DNA of 18,529 nucleotides from Bacteroidales bacterium UBA4866. Lineage in GTDB: Bacteria > Bacteroidota > Bacteroidia > Bacteroidales > P3. The position numbers and the translations under genes were made by a program. Below are positions 1 to 7,484 of this stretch, piece by piece. The DNA lies in the NCBI GenBank assembly GCA_002399565.1, contig DHDW01000027.1, positions 1 through 18,529 on the forward strand. Direction: 5' to 3'. Positions within the stretch are counted from its first letter, which is position 1. The number at the start of each line of letters is the position of its first letter. Under the pieces are notes generated by a model that saw nothing but the letters and a program-made list of their open reading frames with translations, made no database searches and was not told the DNA's origin.

Positions 1-106
1 GATGTGCATCTTTTTTTTGATATATTTTAGGGATTGGAAATTGCTCTCCTGAAATTGATTTTAGGATAAATAGTCCTAAATAAACCAAATGAGAGGTTTA
101 CATTTG

Positions 107-114
107 CAAATATA
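107..114 (-). promoter_or_regulatory. Leftward promoter -7 element
   Basis: Read on the minus strand this is TATATTTG, an exact match to the Bacteroidota -7 consensus TAnnTTTG. No TTG is clear at the -33 position. Transcription would run left towards a gene outside the window. The leader would contain a 7-bp hairpin (60-66 pairing with 74-80, loop of 7). An ATG on the minus strand at 9-7 could be the start of that gene, but only three codons are visible, so no CDS is called. Confidence 0.5.
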
Positions 115-536
115 CGAAATTATTTTGAATATAGTGCTGTGTTTATATTAATTATTTACCCAAAATAGAAAGCAAAAAAAGGGGGAAGTTAATATATTTT
201 TTAGTGAAATATAACAAGTAAATAGAAACGAAGCTTAAGGACTTTAAAGACATTAAGGTCATTAAGGACCTTAGACAATTATAATACTACTTAAGTTTTA
301 TTGAAATTAGAGGAGAAAAAGAATAATTCATATAAATAGGAAATAAGACGATTTAAATGTTTTGTAAGGTAAGAATACCAAAAGCATGGGGAAAGTTCGT
401 AAATTTTAAAGAAATCGTGCAAATAAAGGATAATTGAATTCAAGGTGATGATGCAAATTCATCAATTAAGCATATACTTATTATGAGTAACGGAGAGTTT
501 ATAGAGAAAAGAGAGTGAAAATAGTCAATATAAAGT
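115..536. other. Non-coding stretch, no gene seen
   Basis: About 420 nt with frequent stops in all frames. It holds only the 9-nt tandem repeat described separately and two tiny ATG-started frames (26 and 12 codons) that look like chance. No tRNA-like cloverleaf or known riboswitch pattern was recognised. It separates the leftward promoter near 110 from the terminator of the greA/HIT genes. Confidence 0.5.
231..275. repeat. 9-nt degenerate tandem repeat, five units
   Basis: Five consecutive 9-mers can be read: AAGCTTAAG, GACTTTAAA, GACATTAAG, GTCATTAAG and GACCTTAGA. Units 3 and 4 differ at one position. Positions 254-260 and 267-273 also form a 7-bp inverted repeat (TAAGGTC / GACCTTA) around a 6-nt loop. 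The period is a multiple of three, but the frame is closed upstream by a stop at 219-221 and has no start codon, so it is not coding. Function unknown. Confidence 0.6.
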
Positions 537-573
537 AAAAAGGCTGTGAGTTAATAAAAACTACAGCCTTTTT
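537..573 (-). terminator. Rho-independent terminator of HIT gene (possibly bidirectional)
   Basis: AAAAAGGCTGT (537-547) and ACAGCCTTTTT (563-573) form a perfect 11-bp stem around a 15-nt loop. A-tract and T-tract flanks make it usable in both directions. It lies about 30 nt past the stop codon of the HIT gene on the minus strand, so it most likely ends the greA/HIT transcript. No gene to its left reads into it from the plus strand. Confidence 0.85.
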
Positions 574-605
574 CTAATATAAAGTTTAGTAATAAAGTTC
601 TTCTT

Positions 606-1001
606 CTACTTTAAATAAGAGATAATATTTTTAGCTATTTCCTCAAACTCTTCTTTTGAAAGTTCCAATTTAGGTCTTTTAAAGTCTAAATCGCCAACAT
701 TGTTTAGTGGCACAAGATGTATGTGTGCATGTGGAACTTCAAGTCCAATTACAGCAATCCCTACTTTTGGGCAAGGATAGGCTTTTTGAACTGCTTTGGC
801 AATTTGTTTTGCAAATATATTTAATTCACAAAGCAACTTATCTTCTATATCAAAAATATAGTCAATTTCCTTTTTGGGAACAACTAAAGTGTGTCCTTTG
901 GCAAGGGGCGAAATGTCTAAGAAAGCAAAACAATTCTCTGTTTCAGCAATCTTATAGCATGGTATTTCGCCAGAAATTATTTTTGAAAATATTGTTGACA
1001 T
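606..1001 (-). CDS. HIT-family (histidine triad) nucleotide-binding protein
   Basis: 131 residues, the usual size of a Hint-branch HIT protein. The signature histidine triad is visible as HAHIH at residues 91-95, followed by a hydrophobic residue and VPL. The N-terminus (FSKIISGEIPCYKI) and the GHTLVVPK strand (36-43) are also typical of the family. These cytosolic homodimers hydrolyse purine nucleoside phosphoramidates and related AMP conjugates; the second triad histidine is the catalytic nucleophile in characterised members. The physiological substrate here cannot be told. The start codon lies one base after the greA stop (TAA-T-ATG), so translation is probably coupled to greA. A terminator follows at 537-573. 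The family call is secure; assignment to a named subfamily is not attempted. Confidence 0.95.
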   Translation of the reverse strand: MSTIFSKIISGEIPCYKIAETENCFAFLDISPLAKGHTLVVPKKEIDYIFDIEDKLLCELNIFAKQIAKAVQKAYPCPKVGIAVIGLEVPHAHIHLVPLNNVGDLDFKRPKLELSKEEFEEIAKNIISYLK

Positions 1002-1002
1002 A

Positions 1003-1479
1003 TTAATCTCTTGTTATTTTTGTTATCTTAAATTTCATAACTCCTGCGGGAACATTAATTTCAGCAACATCTCCTACTCTTTTTCCCAAGAGTCCTTTTG
1101 CAATTGGTGAAGTAACAGATATCTTGCCTTCTCTAAGATTTGATTCACTTTCAGGAACTATTTCATAAACTTGTGTTTGATTGTTAGCAAGATTTATGAA
1201 TTCTACTTTTGAAAGCAGGAGTACTTTTGATAGGTCTAACTTACTTTCATCTAATAATCGGGCATTTCTGATTAGTGCTTGTAGTTGAGCTATTTTTGCT
1301 TCCAAATGTCCTTGTGCATCTTTTGCCGCATCGTATTCAGCATTTTCGGATAAGTCTCCCTTATCTCTTGCTTCAGCTATTGCAGCTATTATTGCTGGGC
1401 GTTCCACAGCAATCATGTGTTGTAGCTTGTCTTTAAGTTGTTGCAAGCCTTCTTGTGAATAATACTTTATTCCTGACAT
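1003..1479 (-). CDS. greA: Transcription elongation factor GreA
   Basis: 158 residues, standard GreA length. The N-terminal two-helix coiled coil spans roughly residues 1-75. Its tip carries GDLSENAEYDAAK at about 41-53, which holds the acidic residues that GreA places in the RNA polymerase secondary channel to stimulate cleavage of backtracked RNA. The C-terminal FKBP-like globular domain follows, with the usual SPIAKGLLGKRVGD block (about 124-137) and a final strand-rich segment. The start at 1479 gives the expected MSGIKYYS(Q)EG opening. The gene is the first of a pair with the HIT gene, one nucleotide apart. No convincing TAnnTTTG promoter is visible in the 80 nt upstream, which instead contains the terminator of the PorV-like gene; transcription may start inside the upstream gene or rely on readthrough. 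Confidence 0.97.
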   Translation of the reverse strand: MSGIKYYSQEGLQQLKDKLQHMIAVERPAIIAAIAEARDKGDLSENAEYDAAKDAQGHLEAKIAQLQALIRNARLLDESKLDLSKVLLLSKVEFINLANNQTQVYEIVPESESNLREGKISVTSPIAKGLLGKRVGDVAEINVPAGVMKFKITKITRD

Positions 1480-1505
1480 AATTTTTGTGTTTTGGATTAA
1501 AAAGA

Positions 1506-1535
1506 ATCGAAGACCCTTAATAAAAGGTCTTCGAT
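1506..1535 (-). terminator. Terminator after the PorV-like gene
   Basis: ATCGAAGACC (1506-1515) pairs perfectly with GGTCTTCGAT (1526-1535) around a 10-nt loop. On the minus strand the stem is followed by TCTTTTTAA, a T-rich tail. It lies about 25 nt past the stop of the PorV-like gene and about 27 nt before the greA start, so it should separate the surface-protein operon from greA. Confidence 0.85.
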
Positions 1536-1560
1536 CTTATTATTAAATTAATTAATTATA

Positions 1561-2643
1561 CTATAGGGAGAGAACTACTCCAATTGTGTGGATACCTCCA
1601 CCAACATTTGTTAATCTATATGCGTAGTCAAAAGAAAGATTGACTCCATTAGCATCTTCAGATTTTGCTTTCTTTAATGGTGCTATTATTGATACCCCTG
1701 CTGCTAAACCTGAATAAAGTGTTGTTGCTCCGTTGTCGGCATCAAAAACACTTTTAGTTATAGCATCTTCATAAGTATATGAAGTACGTAGCATAAATAA
1801 TTTAGCAAATCCATATTCAAGTCCTAAAGTGTATTGGTCTTTTGAAAACGCCATTGCTGAAAAGTTACCAGCAACAGTTAAACGATGAGTGTTTTCAGAG
1901 AACAAGAAGTCATAAGATGCTCCAATATTTAAACTTGAAGGCATTTCAAAACTTGCTGAACGTTGTTCCAAAGACATTTGACGACCATAGAATGAAGCTA
2001 CTGAAGACAAACCGTCTCCACTATAGCTCATTGAAGGTCCCCAGTTCTTTAGGGTGATACCAAATTTAATTTCGTAGTTAGTTCCAGTTACGTATTGGAT
2101 ACCTGCATCAATTGCAAAACCAGTTGCAGTAACATTATCAATTCCTTCATTAACCAATTTAACTGATGCTCCTCCATATATTGAAGAAGAAAAAGCTTTT
2201 GCATAAGAAAGAGCAATGTTCATATTATTCATTGAAAAAGTACCATTATTAAATTCAGGACTTCCTTCTTTTGTTCTATCAATTAACCCAAAGCTCATTG
2301 AAGTTACTGATAGTCCAAGAACTCCCATATCACCTAAACTTTGTCCAATTCCAAATGCACTAACTCCTACTCCAGAGTTTTGTAACCAATTGTTGTATGA
2401 AGCATAAGCTTCAGTTCCTGGGGTTCTTCCTAAACCTGCTACGTTAGAAAACAAAGCATCTACTCCAGTGCCACAAGCTGTGTTAACTCCTCCCCAGCCA
2501 GCACTTCTTACCCAAGGGTTAATCAAAAGTGATCCTGCTCCAGCAGTTCCTCTTCTGTCGTCATTCCCTGCTTTAACGTTCGTGTTAGAGAATAACATGA
2601 CTCCTAACATGAACAAAGCAAATATTCTATATATATCTTTCAT
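1561..2643 (-). CDS. PorV/PorQ-family outer-membrane beta-barrel protein
   Basis: 360 residues. A signal peptide covers about 1-25 (hydrophobic core FALFMLGVMLF, likely cleavage near NVKA). The mature N-terminus (about residues 34-71) has the PorV/PorQ pattern: a glycine-rich start, a hydrophobic LLINPW stretch, RSAGWGG, then DALFSNVAGL, matching the family's 'aRs.GMGGa...D....f.NPAGLA' block. The rest alternates short amphipathic strands ending in GVVLSL, as expected for a FadL-like outer-membrane barrel. In type IX secretion PorV is the outer-membrane shuttle that accepts cargo from the translocon, and PorQ works with PorZ at the attachment complex. This protein is not encoded beside PorU, so it is more likely a paralogue tied to its neighbours. 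It is the last gene of the receptor / large secreted protein cassette, 44 nt after the 1588-residue gene. The family call is firm; the role is inferred from context. Confidence 0.82.
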   Translation of the reverse strand: MKDIYRIFALFMLGVMLFSNTNVKAGNDDRRGTAGAGSLLINPWVRSAGWGGVNTACGTGVDALFSNVAGLGRTPGTEAYASYNNWLQNSGVGVSAFGIGQSLGDMGVLGLSVTSMSFGLIDRTKEGSPEFNNGTFSMNNMNIALSYAKAFSSSIYGGASVKLVNEGIDNVTATGFAIDAGIQYVTGTNYEIKFGITLKNWGPSMSYSGDGLSSVASFYGRQMSLEQRSASFEMPSSLNIGASYDFLFSENTHRLTVAGNFSAMAFSKDQYTLGLEYGFAKLFMLRTSYTYEDAITKSVFDADNGATTLYSGLAAGVSIIAPLKKAKSEDANGVNLSFDYAYRLTNVGGGIHTIGVVLSL

Positions 2644-2687
2644 AAAATCTCTTATTTAAAATATTCTTTTTTGTGTGCTGTTTATTA

Positions 2688-5600
2688 CTATTGGAAAGAG
2701 TTTAAGTCAACTGGACGTAAAGCTCCAAACCATTTAATGATTTTTTCTCCTACTCCTTCTGCTTTAATATGTATAATGTAGGCTCCTCCAGAGATTGGTA
2801 AACCTTTATGGTTTTTCAAATCCCAATCAACTGAGGTTAGAGCTGTTCCTGATCCTGAAACCACATTCTTTGAAGGTCCACGAAGTTTTCTTACAACCGT
2901 TCCGTCAACAGAGTATATTGTTACATAACAATCTGGAGGTAGGTTACAAATCTTAACAAGATTTTCAACTTGATCTCCTTCGTAGATTGAAGCAGCAAAA
3001 TAAGGATTAGGTACTACAGTAATTTGATCTAAAGCTGTCTTAGCTACTTCAACGTTACCTACTGATGTAGCAATATCCTTAGTGATGGAGAATTGATACA
3101 TTGGATAGTTATCATTTTGAGGAGAAGTTGCAGCTCCATTAGCATTATTAATGTAATTTTTCTTATAGGCTTGACGAACTCTTAATGAAACAGTAACATC
3201 TGTTGGTATTTCAGCTTTTGGATTTGTATTGAATGCAGTTGCTAACGGCATACCTACCCACATTACTGAAGCAAATAGTTCTGTTACTGATGTTAAATTA
3301 TCATTACTATAATCATTATATGGTGTAGAGTTAGATAATGTTAATACATCTAATTTCTTTAGTTTGTTATATGCCCATGTTCCCATATCCATATTTCCAC
3401 TATTATCCATATCATAATATGAAGGAGGGAAAACATCTCTCATATCTCTATTAGGTTCAAGTCCGTTTGGAGTATAAAGTTTGAATTGTGAAGCACCCAA
3501 AACATATACATAGTGCATACCTCCAAATACATATTCTCCACCAAGACTTGTAGTTGAAGTAGGATTCCAAATTAAATCTCTACCATTTCCTGGTTGACCA
3601 ACTCCCAATTGAGAATTTTCGCCAAACATCATATTTAATCTTTGACCAGTTTCAAGATTGATAGCATATCCTGGGAACCAACCCCAACCTTGAGTTCCAT
3701 CATTAAGAGAATTTCCATTCTTATCTACTGATGCTCTTTTTCTTAATTGAAAACGTTTAGCATTACCTTCTGTTTGTTCTGGATCATGTCCCATTTCAAT
3801 AACTGGGCAACGAGTCCATTTTGTTTTATCACTTGTGAAAACAATATCAACTGAGGACATATTATTCATATTGTTAGATGCAGTTGAATAAACAAACGCT
3901 GGGTCTAATCTATATTTTGTAATTGATGCAGGAGTTGCAGCAGTATTGAAGTGATAGTATGAAAAGCCTGGATGAGGATTTATTTGTCCTTCTCCATTAG
4001 CATCATAATATTTTGCATATAAAGAAGTTAATCTATATGGAGCCCACCATCCATTAGCGAAAGTTTCATAATCTTGAGGTTTATCTATAGGATGAGAAAA
4101 GAACACTGTATCTTTTCCTCCATTAATAACAGACATAGTAGAGTAATAGTAGTCTTGAGATAAATAGTCAAAAACACTTTCTGCATCATCATTAGTCCCA
4201 AAATTTCCGATTATTTCTTCTGATGACATTTTACTTCCAGATCTAATCCAGTTTGTAGCATCACTACCATCATTATCAGAAACTCCAAATAACCAATTTT
4301 TATTAGGATCTTTTGCAACTATGCTTGAATATAACGCTGTTCCTTCTCTAAGGTCTCCTCCAAAAACTCTTTTTTGTTTAGTATAAGAATCATTTCCTAT
4401 GTATTGAGGTACAACTGTTGATAATGGATTGGTTAATGAAATTGAAATTCCTAATGGGAAAATAATTTGTTCATTAATATCTCCAATGACTCTGTCAGAT
4501 GTTATTGAATATATGTCAGTAGCAACTCCATTAACTCTTTCAGTGTAAAGAGGAAGGTTTGTGTCAGCATTTTGAAGTTTCCATTTTGCATACATTAAAT
4601 TGGTTGAAGTATCAGAAGGAATTAACTTAATATTGAATGAACCTGCTCTAAGTTTAATTGGGTCAATAACCTTAATGTTTAAAGGACCAAAATTCTTTTC
4701 ATATTTTAATTCTGGAACGAATGAAATACCAGTAGGTTCTTCATTAGGTTTTCCCATTAATTGTTCTAATGTTTCTTGTTTAAAGTTAATAATCATTCCT
4801 CCATTTCCATTTCCTTCAATTCTAGTAATCTCAGGACTATTTCCATAAGCAGATTGTACTAAAGTTCCATTTTGTTCTGGCTCTAATAAGTGAGGGATTG
4901 CAATCACAGGAGAAATACTTCTACCATATCCTGTTTTTCTACTTGCCAAATATGTTATTTTTTGTCCATCAAGTTTTGTTGCATCTTCTGGATTATATTG
5001 TTTGAAGTTATTGTATGCATAAGCAACAGCCACGTAATAATATTTCTTATTATTAACAATTGTCTTATCATTACTTGTTGCAAACATATCTTCAGTTATT
5101 CTAAATGAATGCTGAATTCCTTTATTCAATCCATTAACCATAACTTTTGGAACCAATCCTCCAATATTATCATCCTTAGTGTAGTTAATTAATTTAGAAA
5201 TTGGCGCGTCGTTTTGTTTGCTGTCAAAGTTTCTAATATCACATTGTGCCACTAATCTTGCCTTATCTTCATCATAAATATCAGCAACAGAAACTGTTCT
5301 ATCTTTTAATTGGAAGATTTGATATCCTTCAAAACGATAGTATTGATCATAATTAATAGTTGAAAGAACTGAATCGCGAGTATGAATATATGGATTTCCA
5401 CTATTATCATATAATATAGTATCAACTTGAATTATATTATCATATTTAACGGGGATTGAAACATCAATCTTTGAATATGATTCATTAATATTATTTGAAG
5501 AAGGAGCATCATTAGTAAGGAAAATAATCAACTCTCTGTTAAGTTCCTTAATTGTTAAGTCTGGTGCATCAGGTCCTTCTAATAAGTTAAAGCAATTATC

Positions 5601-7454
5601 AAATAATGCTTGACATTTATCATCAATTTGTCTTAAAAGAGTTACTGAAGCATAAGGGCCTCCTGATGTTGCTTGAGCAAATGGAATCCCTACAGTAATA
5701 TAGTTAATCGCTCCTGGTTTCAATTCAAAAGGTCCAGCTGATTGCATAAAACGTCTATCTCCTGCTGAGTTGTTTGAAGATTCTTCAGTCCAACCTCTTG
5801 TATCTGTCATATTAGGAATAATTCCTTTTGTCCCCCAATTCCATGGGTCAGTATTTCCAGGAAACATAAAATCACATTCAACAGTACCTGAAGTTCCGTC
5901 TCCACCAAATGTCATTTTAACACCAGTTTTCCACATTCCTCTTAAGTAGTTGTAGTAGTCTGTTGCTTTATCAGGTTCACCTTTAGTTGTATGTCCACTA
6001 TTTTCATAATAAACAAATCTTCTCATACCGAAACGTTCATCATCAATAATTCCGTTTCCAAAGTTAACTCCATTGATATTAGCACCATTTGTAATTTTAT
6101 CATTTACATTATACCAATAATCAATAAATTCATCTGCATTTGCAGAAATTAATAATGTATCATAATTGCCTGGAATTGGTTGTCCATTGGCATCTTTCTT
6201 TAAATACTTATCTAACTTTTCTGGTTCTCTTCCCAAAACTAAATCAATATAAACTTTTGGGTTATCTAATCCATCTTGATCTAAATATGGTCCTTGGAAG
6301 AAGTCAATTCCAATTGCTGGAGGGTTTCCAGAGTAAGCTCCAGTTCCTGGTCCATCTGTTGCTTTTCCATTATAGCAATATCCTAAACCTCTTTTAACAT
6401 CACAACCAACAAAGTCATCATGTGAATAACCCAAATCAGGGTCAACCCATTGACTGAAGTATGTATTTTGAAGAGTAAAAGTTGAACGATTAATGATTTC
6501 ATAAGAATAGAAAGTCATATTATTTATTTCATCATTCATACTGAAAGCAAAAGCTTGAGCACGAATTTCCAATCCAATTGGGTTTTGAGATTTTGATTCA
6601 GTGTGTGCATTACCTTTATCATTAAATACCCACCATAGTGTTTCATCTCCTTTTAAAACTTGGTCAACCAAAATACCTCCATGAACAGGCTCTCCACCAG
6701 TTCCGATTGAGTCTTCCATTGTTCTTATTGGATTATATCTTTGACCACTTTGTTTTGCCACTACTGGACAAAGGTCTCCATTAAAATCATAATAAGGATA
6801 ATCTCCCTTTGAATAATTATATTCACCATCTCCATCAACATCCTTGAAAGGAGCTAAATATTTTGATTGTTTTAAATCAGCATAGTTTTCTGGATGAGCA
6901 GGCCAAGTTTTTATTGCTTCAGTAATCAAACTTGGATCAGTTGGACCACCTATAATTTGACCTTGAGCGTTCTTAGGGCATGAAGCAACGAATGCTTCAA
7001 CTTCTGCTTTTGTAATACGGAAATGTCTATCCCATTTTTCACAAACAGATTTATTTACTGCAGCATTTTTATCAACAGTTAAGGGACCAGGCCAAAAATC
7101 ATCTCCATCTTGACCGAAACGTAAAGCAGCAACTCTTAATTGTTTGTTTTCGTCTTGTCCACCAATCCATAATGCAGCACAGAACATTGCAGTACTACTA
7201 CCATCTTTAGGAACATAATATCTAGCAGTATTTCCATCATACCACATATTACCTCCTGTATTGATACGAGCTCTAACATTATTAATACTTAATTCAGCCG
7301 AACCTTGAGCTCTTCTACATCTTTCAACCCCAGTTTCTGCCTTTGCAGATTTTGTGGTTTTTTTAGTCGCTCCAACATATTCTCTTGCAAAAAGAGAATT
7401 TTGCAACAAAAGGCAGACTAAAACTAACGTTGTTATTTTAAATATATGTTTCAT
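2688..7454 (-). CDS. Giant secreted protein with type IX-like C-terminal domain
   Basis: 1588 residues. A type I signal peptide spans about 1-23 (hydrophobic core TLVLVCLLL, cleavage near SLFA; no lipobox cysteine). The N-terminal region (about 50-110) contains INNVRARINTGGNMWYD and a GGQDENKQLRVAALRF segment, a pattern I associate with large uncharacterised Bacteroidota surface proteins. A DxDxDG motif at 205-210 (DVDGDG) and a DMDNSGNMD motif near 1348-1356 look like calcium-binding loops. The C-terminal 110 residues begin with ITVVPNPYFA (about 1478-1487) and continue as beta strands with VTIYSVDGTVVRKL (about 1511-1524), WDLKN and SGGAYIIHI. This resembles the type A T9SS sorting domain, in which a PNP motif opens and a GxY strand closes, but here a further tail of about 20 residues rich in aromatic and proline residues follows. 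No catalytic motif was recognised. It lies between the TonB receptor (30 nt upstream) and the PorV-like gene (44 nt downstream). Function unknown. Confidence 0.8.
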   Translation of the reverse strand: MKHIFKITTLVLVCLLLQNSLFAREYVGATKKTTKSAKAETGVERCRRAQGSAELSINNVRARINTGGNMWYDGNTARYYVPKDGSSTAMFCAALWIGGQDENKQLRVAALRFGQDGDDFWPGPLTVDKNAAVNKSVCEKWDRHFRITKAEVEAFVASCPKNAQGQIIGGPTDPSLITEAIKTWPAHPENYADLKQSKYLAPFKDVDGDGEYNYSKGDYPYYDFNGDLCPVVAKQSGQRYNPIRTMEDSIGTGGEPVHGGILVDQVLKGDETLWWVFNDKGNAHTESKSQNPIGLEIRAQAFAFSMNDEINNMTFYSYEIINRSTFTLQNTYFSQWVDPDLGYSHDDFVGCDVKRGLGYCYNGKATDGPGTGAYSGNPPAIGIDFFQGPYLDQDGLDNPKVYIDLVLGREPEKLDKYLKKDANGQPIPGNYDTLLISANADEFIDYWYNVNDKITNGANINGVNFGNGIIDDERFGMRRFVYYENSGHTTKGEPDKATDYYNYLRGMWKTGVKMTFGGDGTSGTVECDFMFPGNTDPWNWGTKGIIPNMTDTRGWTEESSNNSAGDRRFMQSAGPFELKPGAINYITVGIPFAQATSGGPYASVTLLRQIDDKCQALFDNCFNLLEGPDAPDLTIKELNRELIIFLTNDAPSSNNINESYSKIDVSIPVKYDNIIQVDTILYDNSGNPYIHTRDSVLSTINYDQYYRFEGYQIFQLKDRTVSVADIYDEDKARLVAQCDIRNFDSKQNDAPISKLINYTKDDNIGGLVPKVMVNGLNKGIQHSFRITEDMFATSNDKTIVNNKKYYYVAVAYAYNNFKQYNPEDATKLDGQKITYLASRKTGYGRSISPVIAIPHLLEPEQNGTLVQSAYGNSPEITRIEGNGNGGMIINFKQETLEQLMGKPNEEPTGISFVPELKYEKNFGPLNIKVIDPIKLRAGSFNIKLIPSDTSTNLMYAKWKLQNADTNLPLYTERVNGVATDIYSITSDRVIGDINEQIIFPLGISISLTNPLSTVVPQYIGNDSYTKQKRVFGGDLREGTALYSSIVAKDPNKNWLFGVSDNDGSDATNWIRSGSKMSSEEIIGNFGTNDDAESVFDYLSQDYYYSTMSVINGGKDTVFFSHPIDKPQDYETFANGWWAPYRLTSLYAKYYDANGEGQINPHPGFSYYHFNTAATPASITKYRLDPAFVYSTASNNMNNMSSVDIVFTSDKTKWTRCPVIEMGHDPEQTEGNAKRFQLRKRASVDKNGNSLNDGTQGWGWFPGYAINLETGQRLNMMFGENSQLGVGQPGNGRDLIWNPTSTTSLGGEYVFGGMHYVYVLGASQFKLYTPNGLEPNRDMRDVFPPSYYDMDNSGNMDMGTWAYNKLKKLDVLTLSNSTPYNDYSNDNLTSVTELFASVMWVGMPLATAFNTNPKAEIPTDVTVSLRVRQAYKKNYINNANGAATSPQNDNYPMYQFSITKDIATSVGNVEVAKTALDQITVVPNPYFAASIYEGDQVENLVKICNLPPDCYVTIYSVDGTVVRKLRGPSKNVVSGSGTALTSVDWDLKNHKGLPISGGAYIIHIKAEGVGEKIIKWFGALRPVDLNSFQ

Positions 7455-7484
7455 CTTGCAAAATTTTTCTATTTAATATTTTAA

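Noticed and set aside
240..284. 9-nt repeat read as a coding repeat (D-x-K units)
   Set aside because: The frame has no start codon, is closed by a stop at 219-221 upstream and ends at once after the repeat.
357..437. 26-codon ATG frame in the left non-coding stretch
   Set aside because: Too short, no ribosome-binding site or promoter close by, and no recognisable peptide features.
707..1006. 99-codon open frame on the plus strand opposite the HIT gene
   Set aside because: It mirrors a gene with an intact histidine triad, and its protein has no family features and an odd composition.
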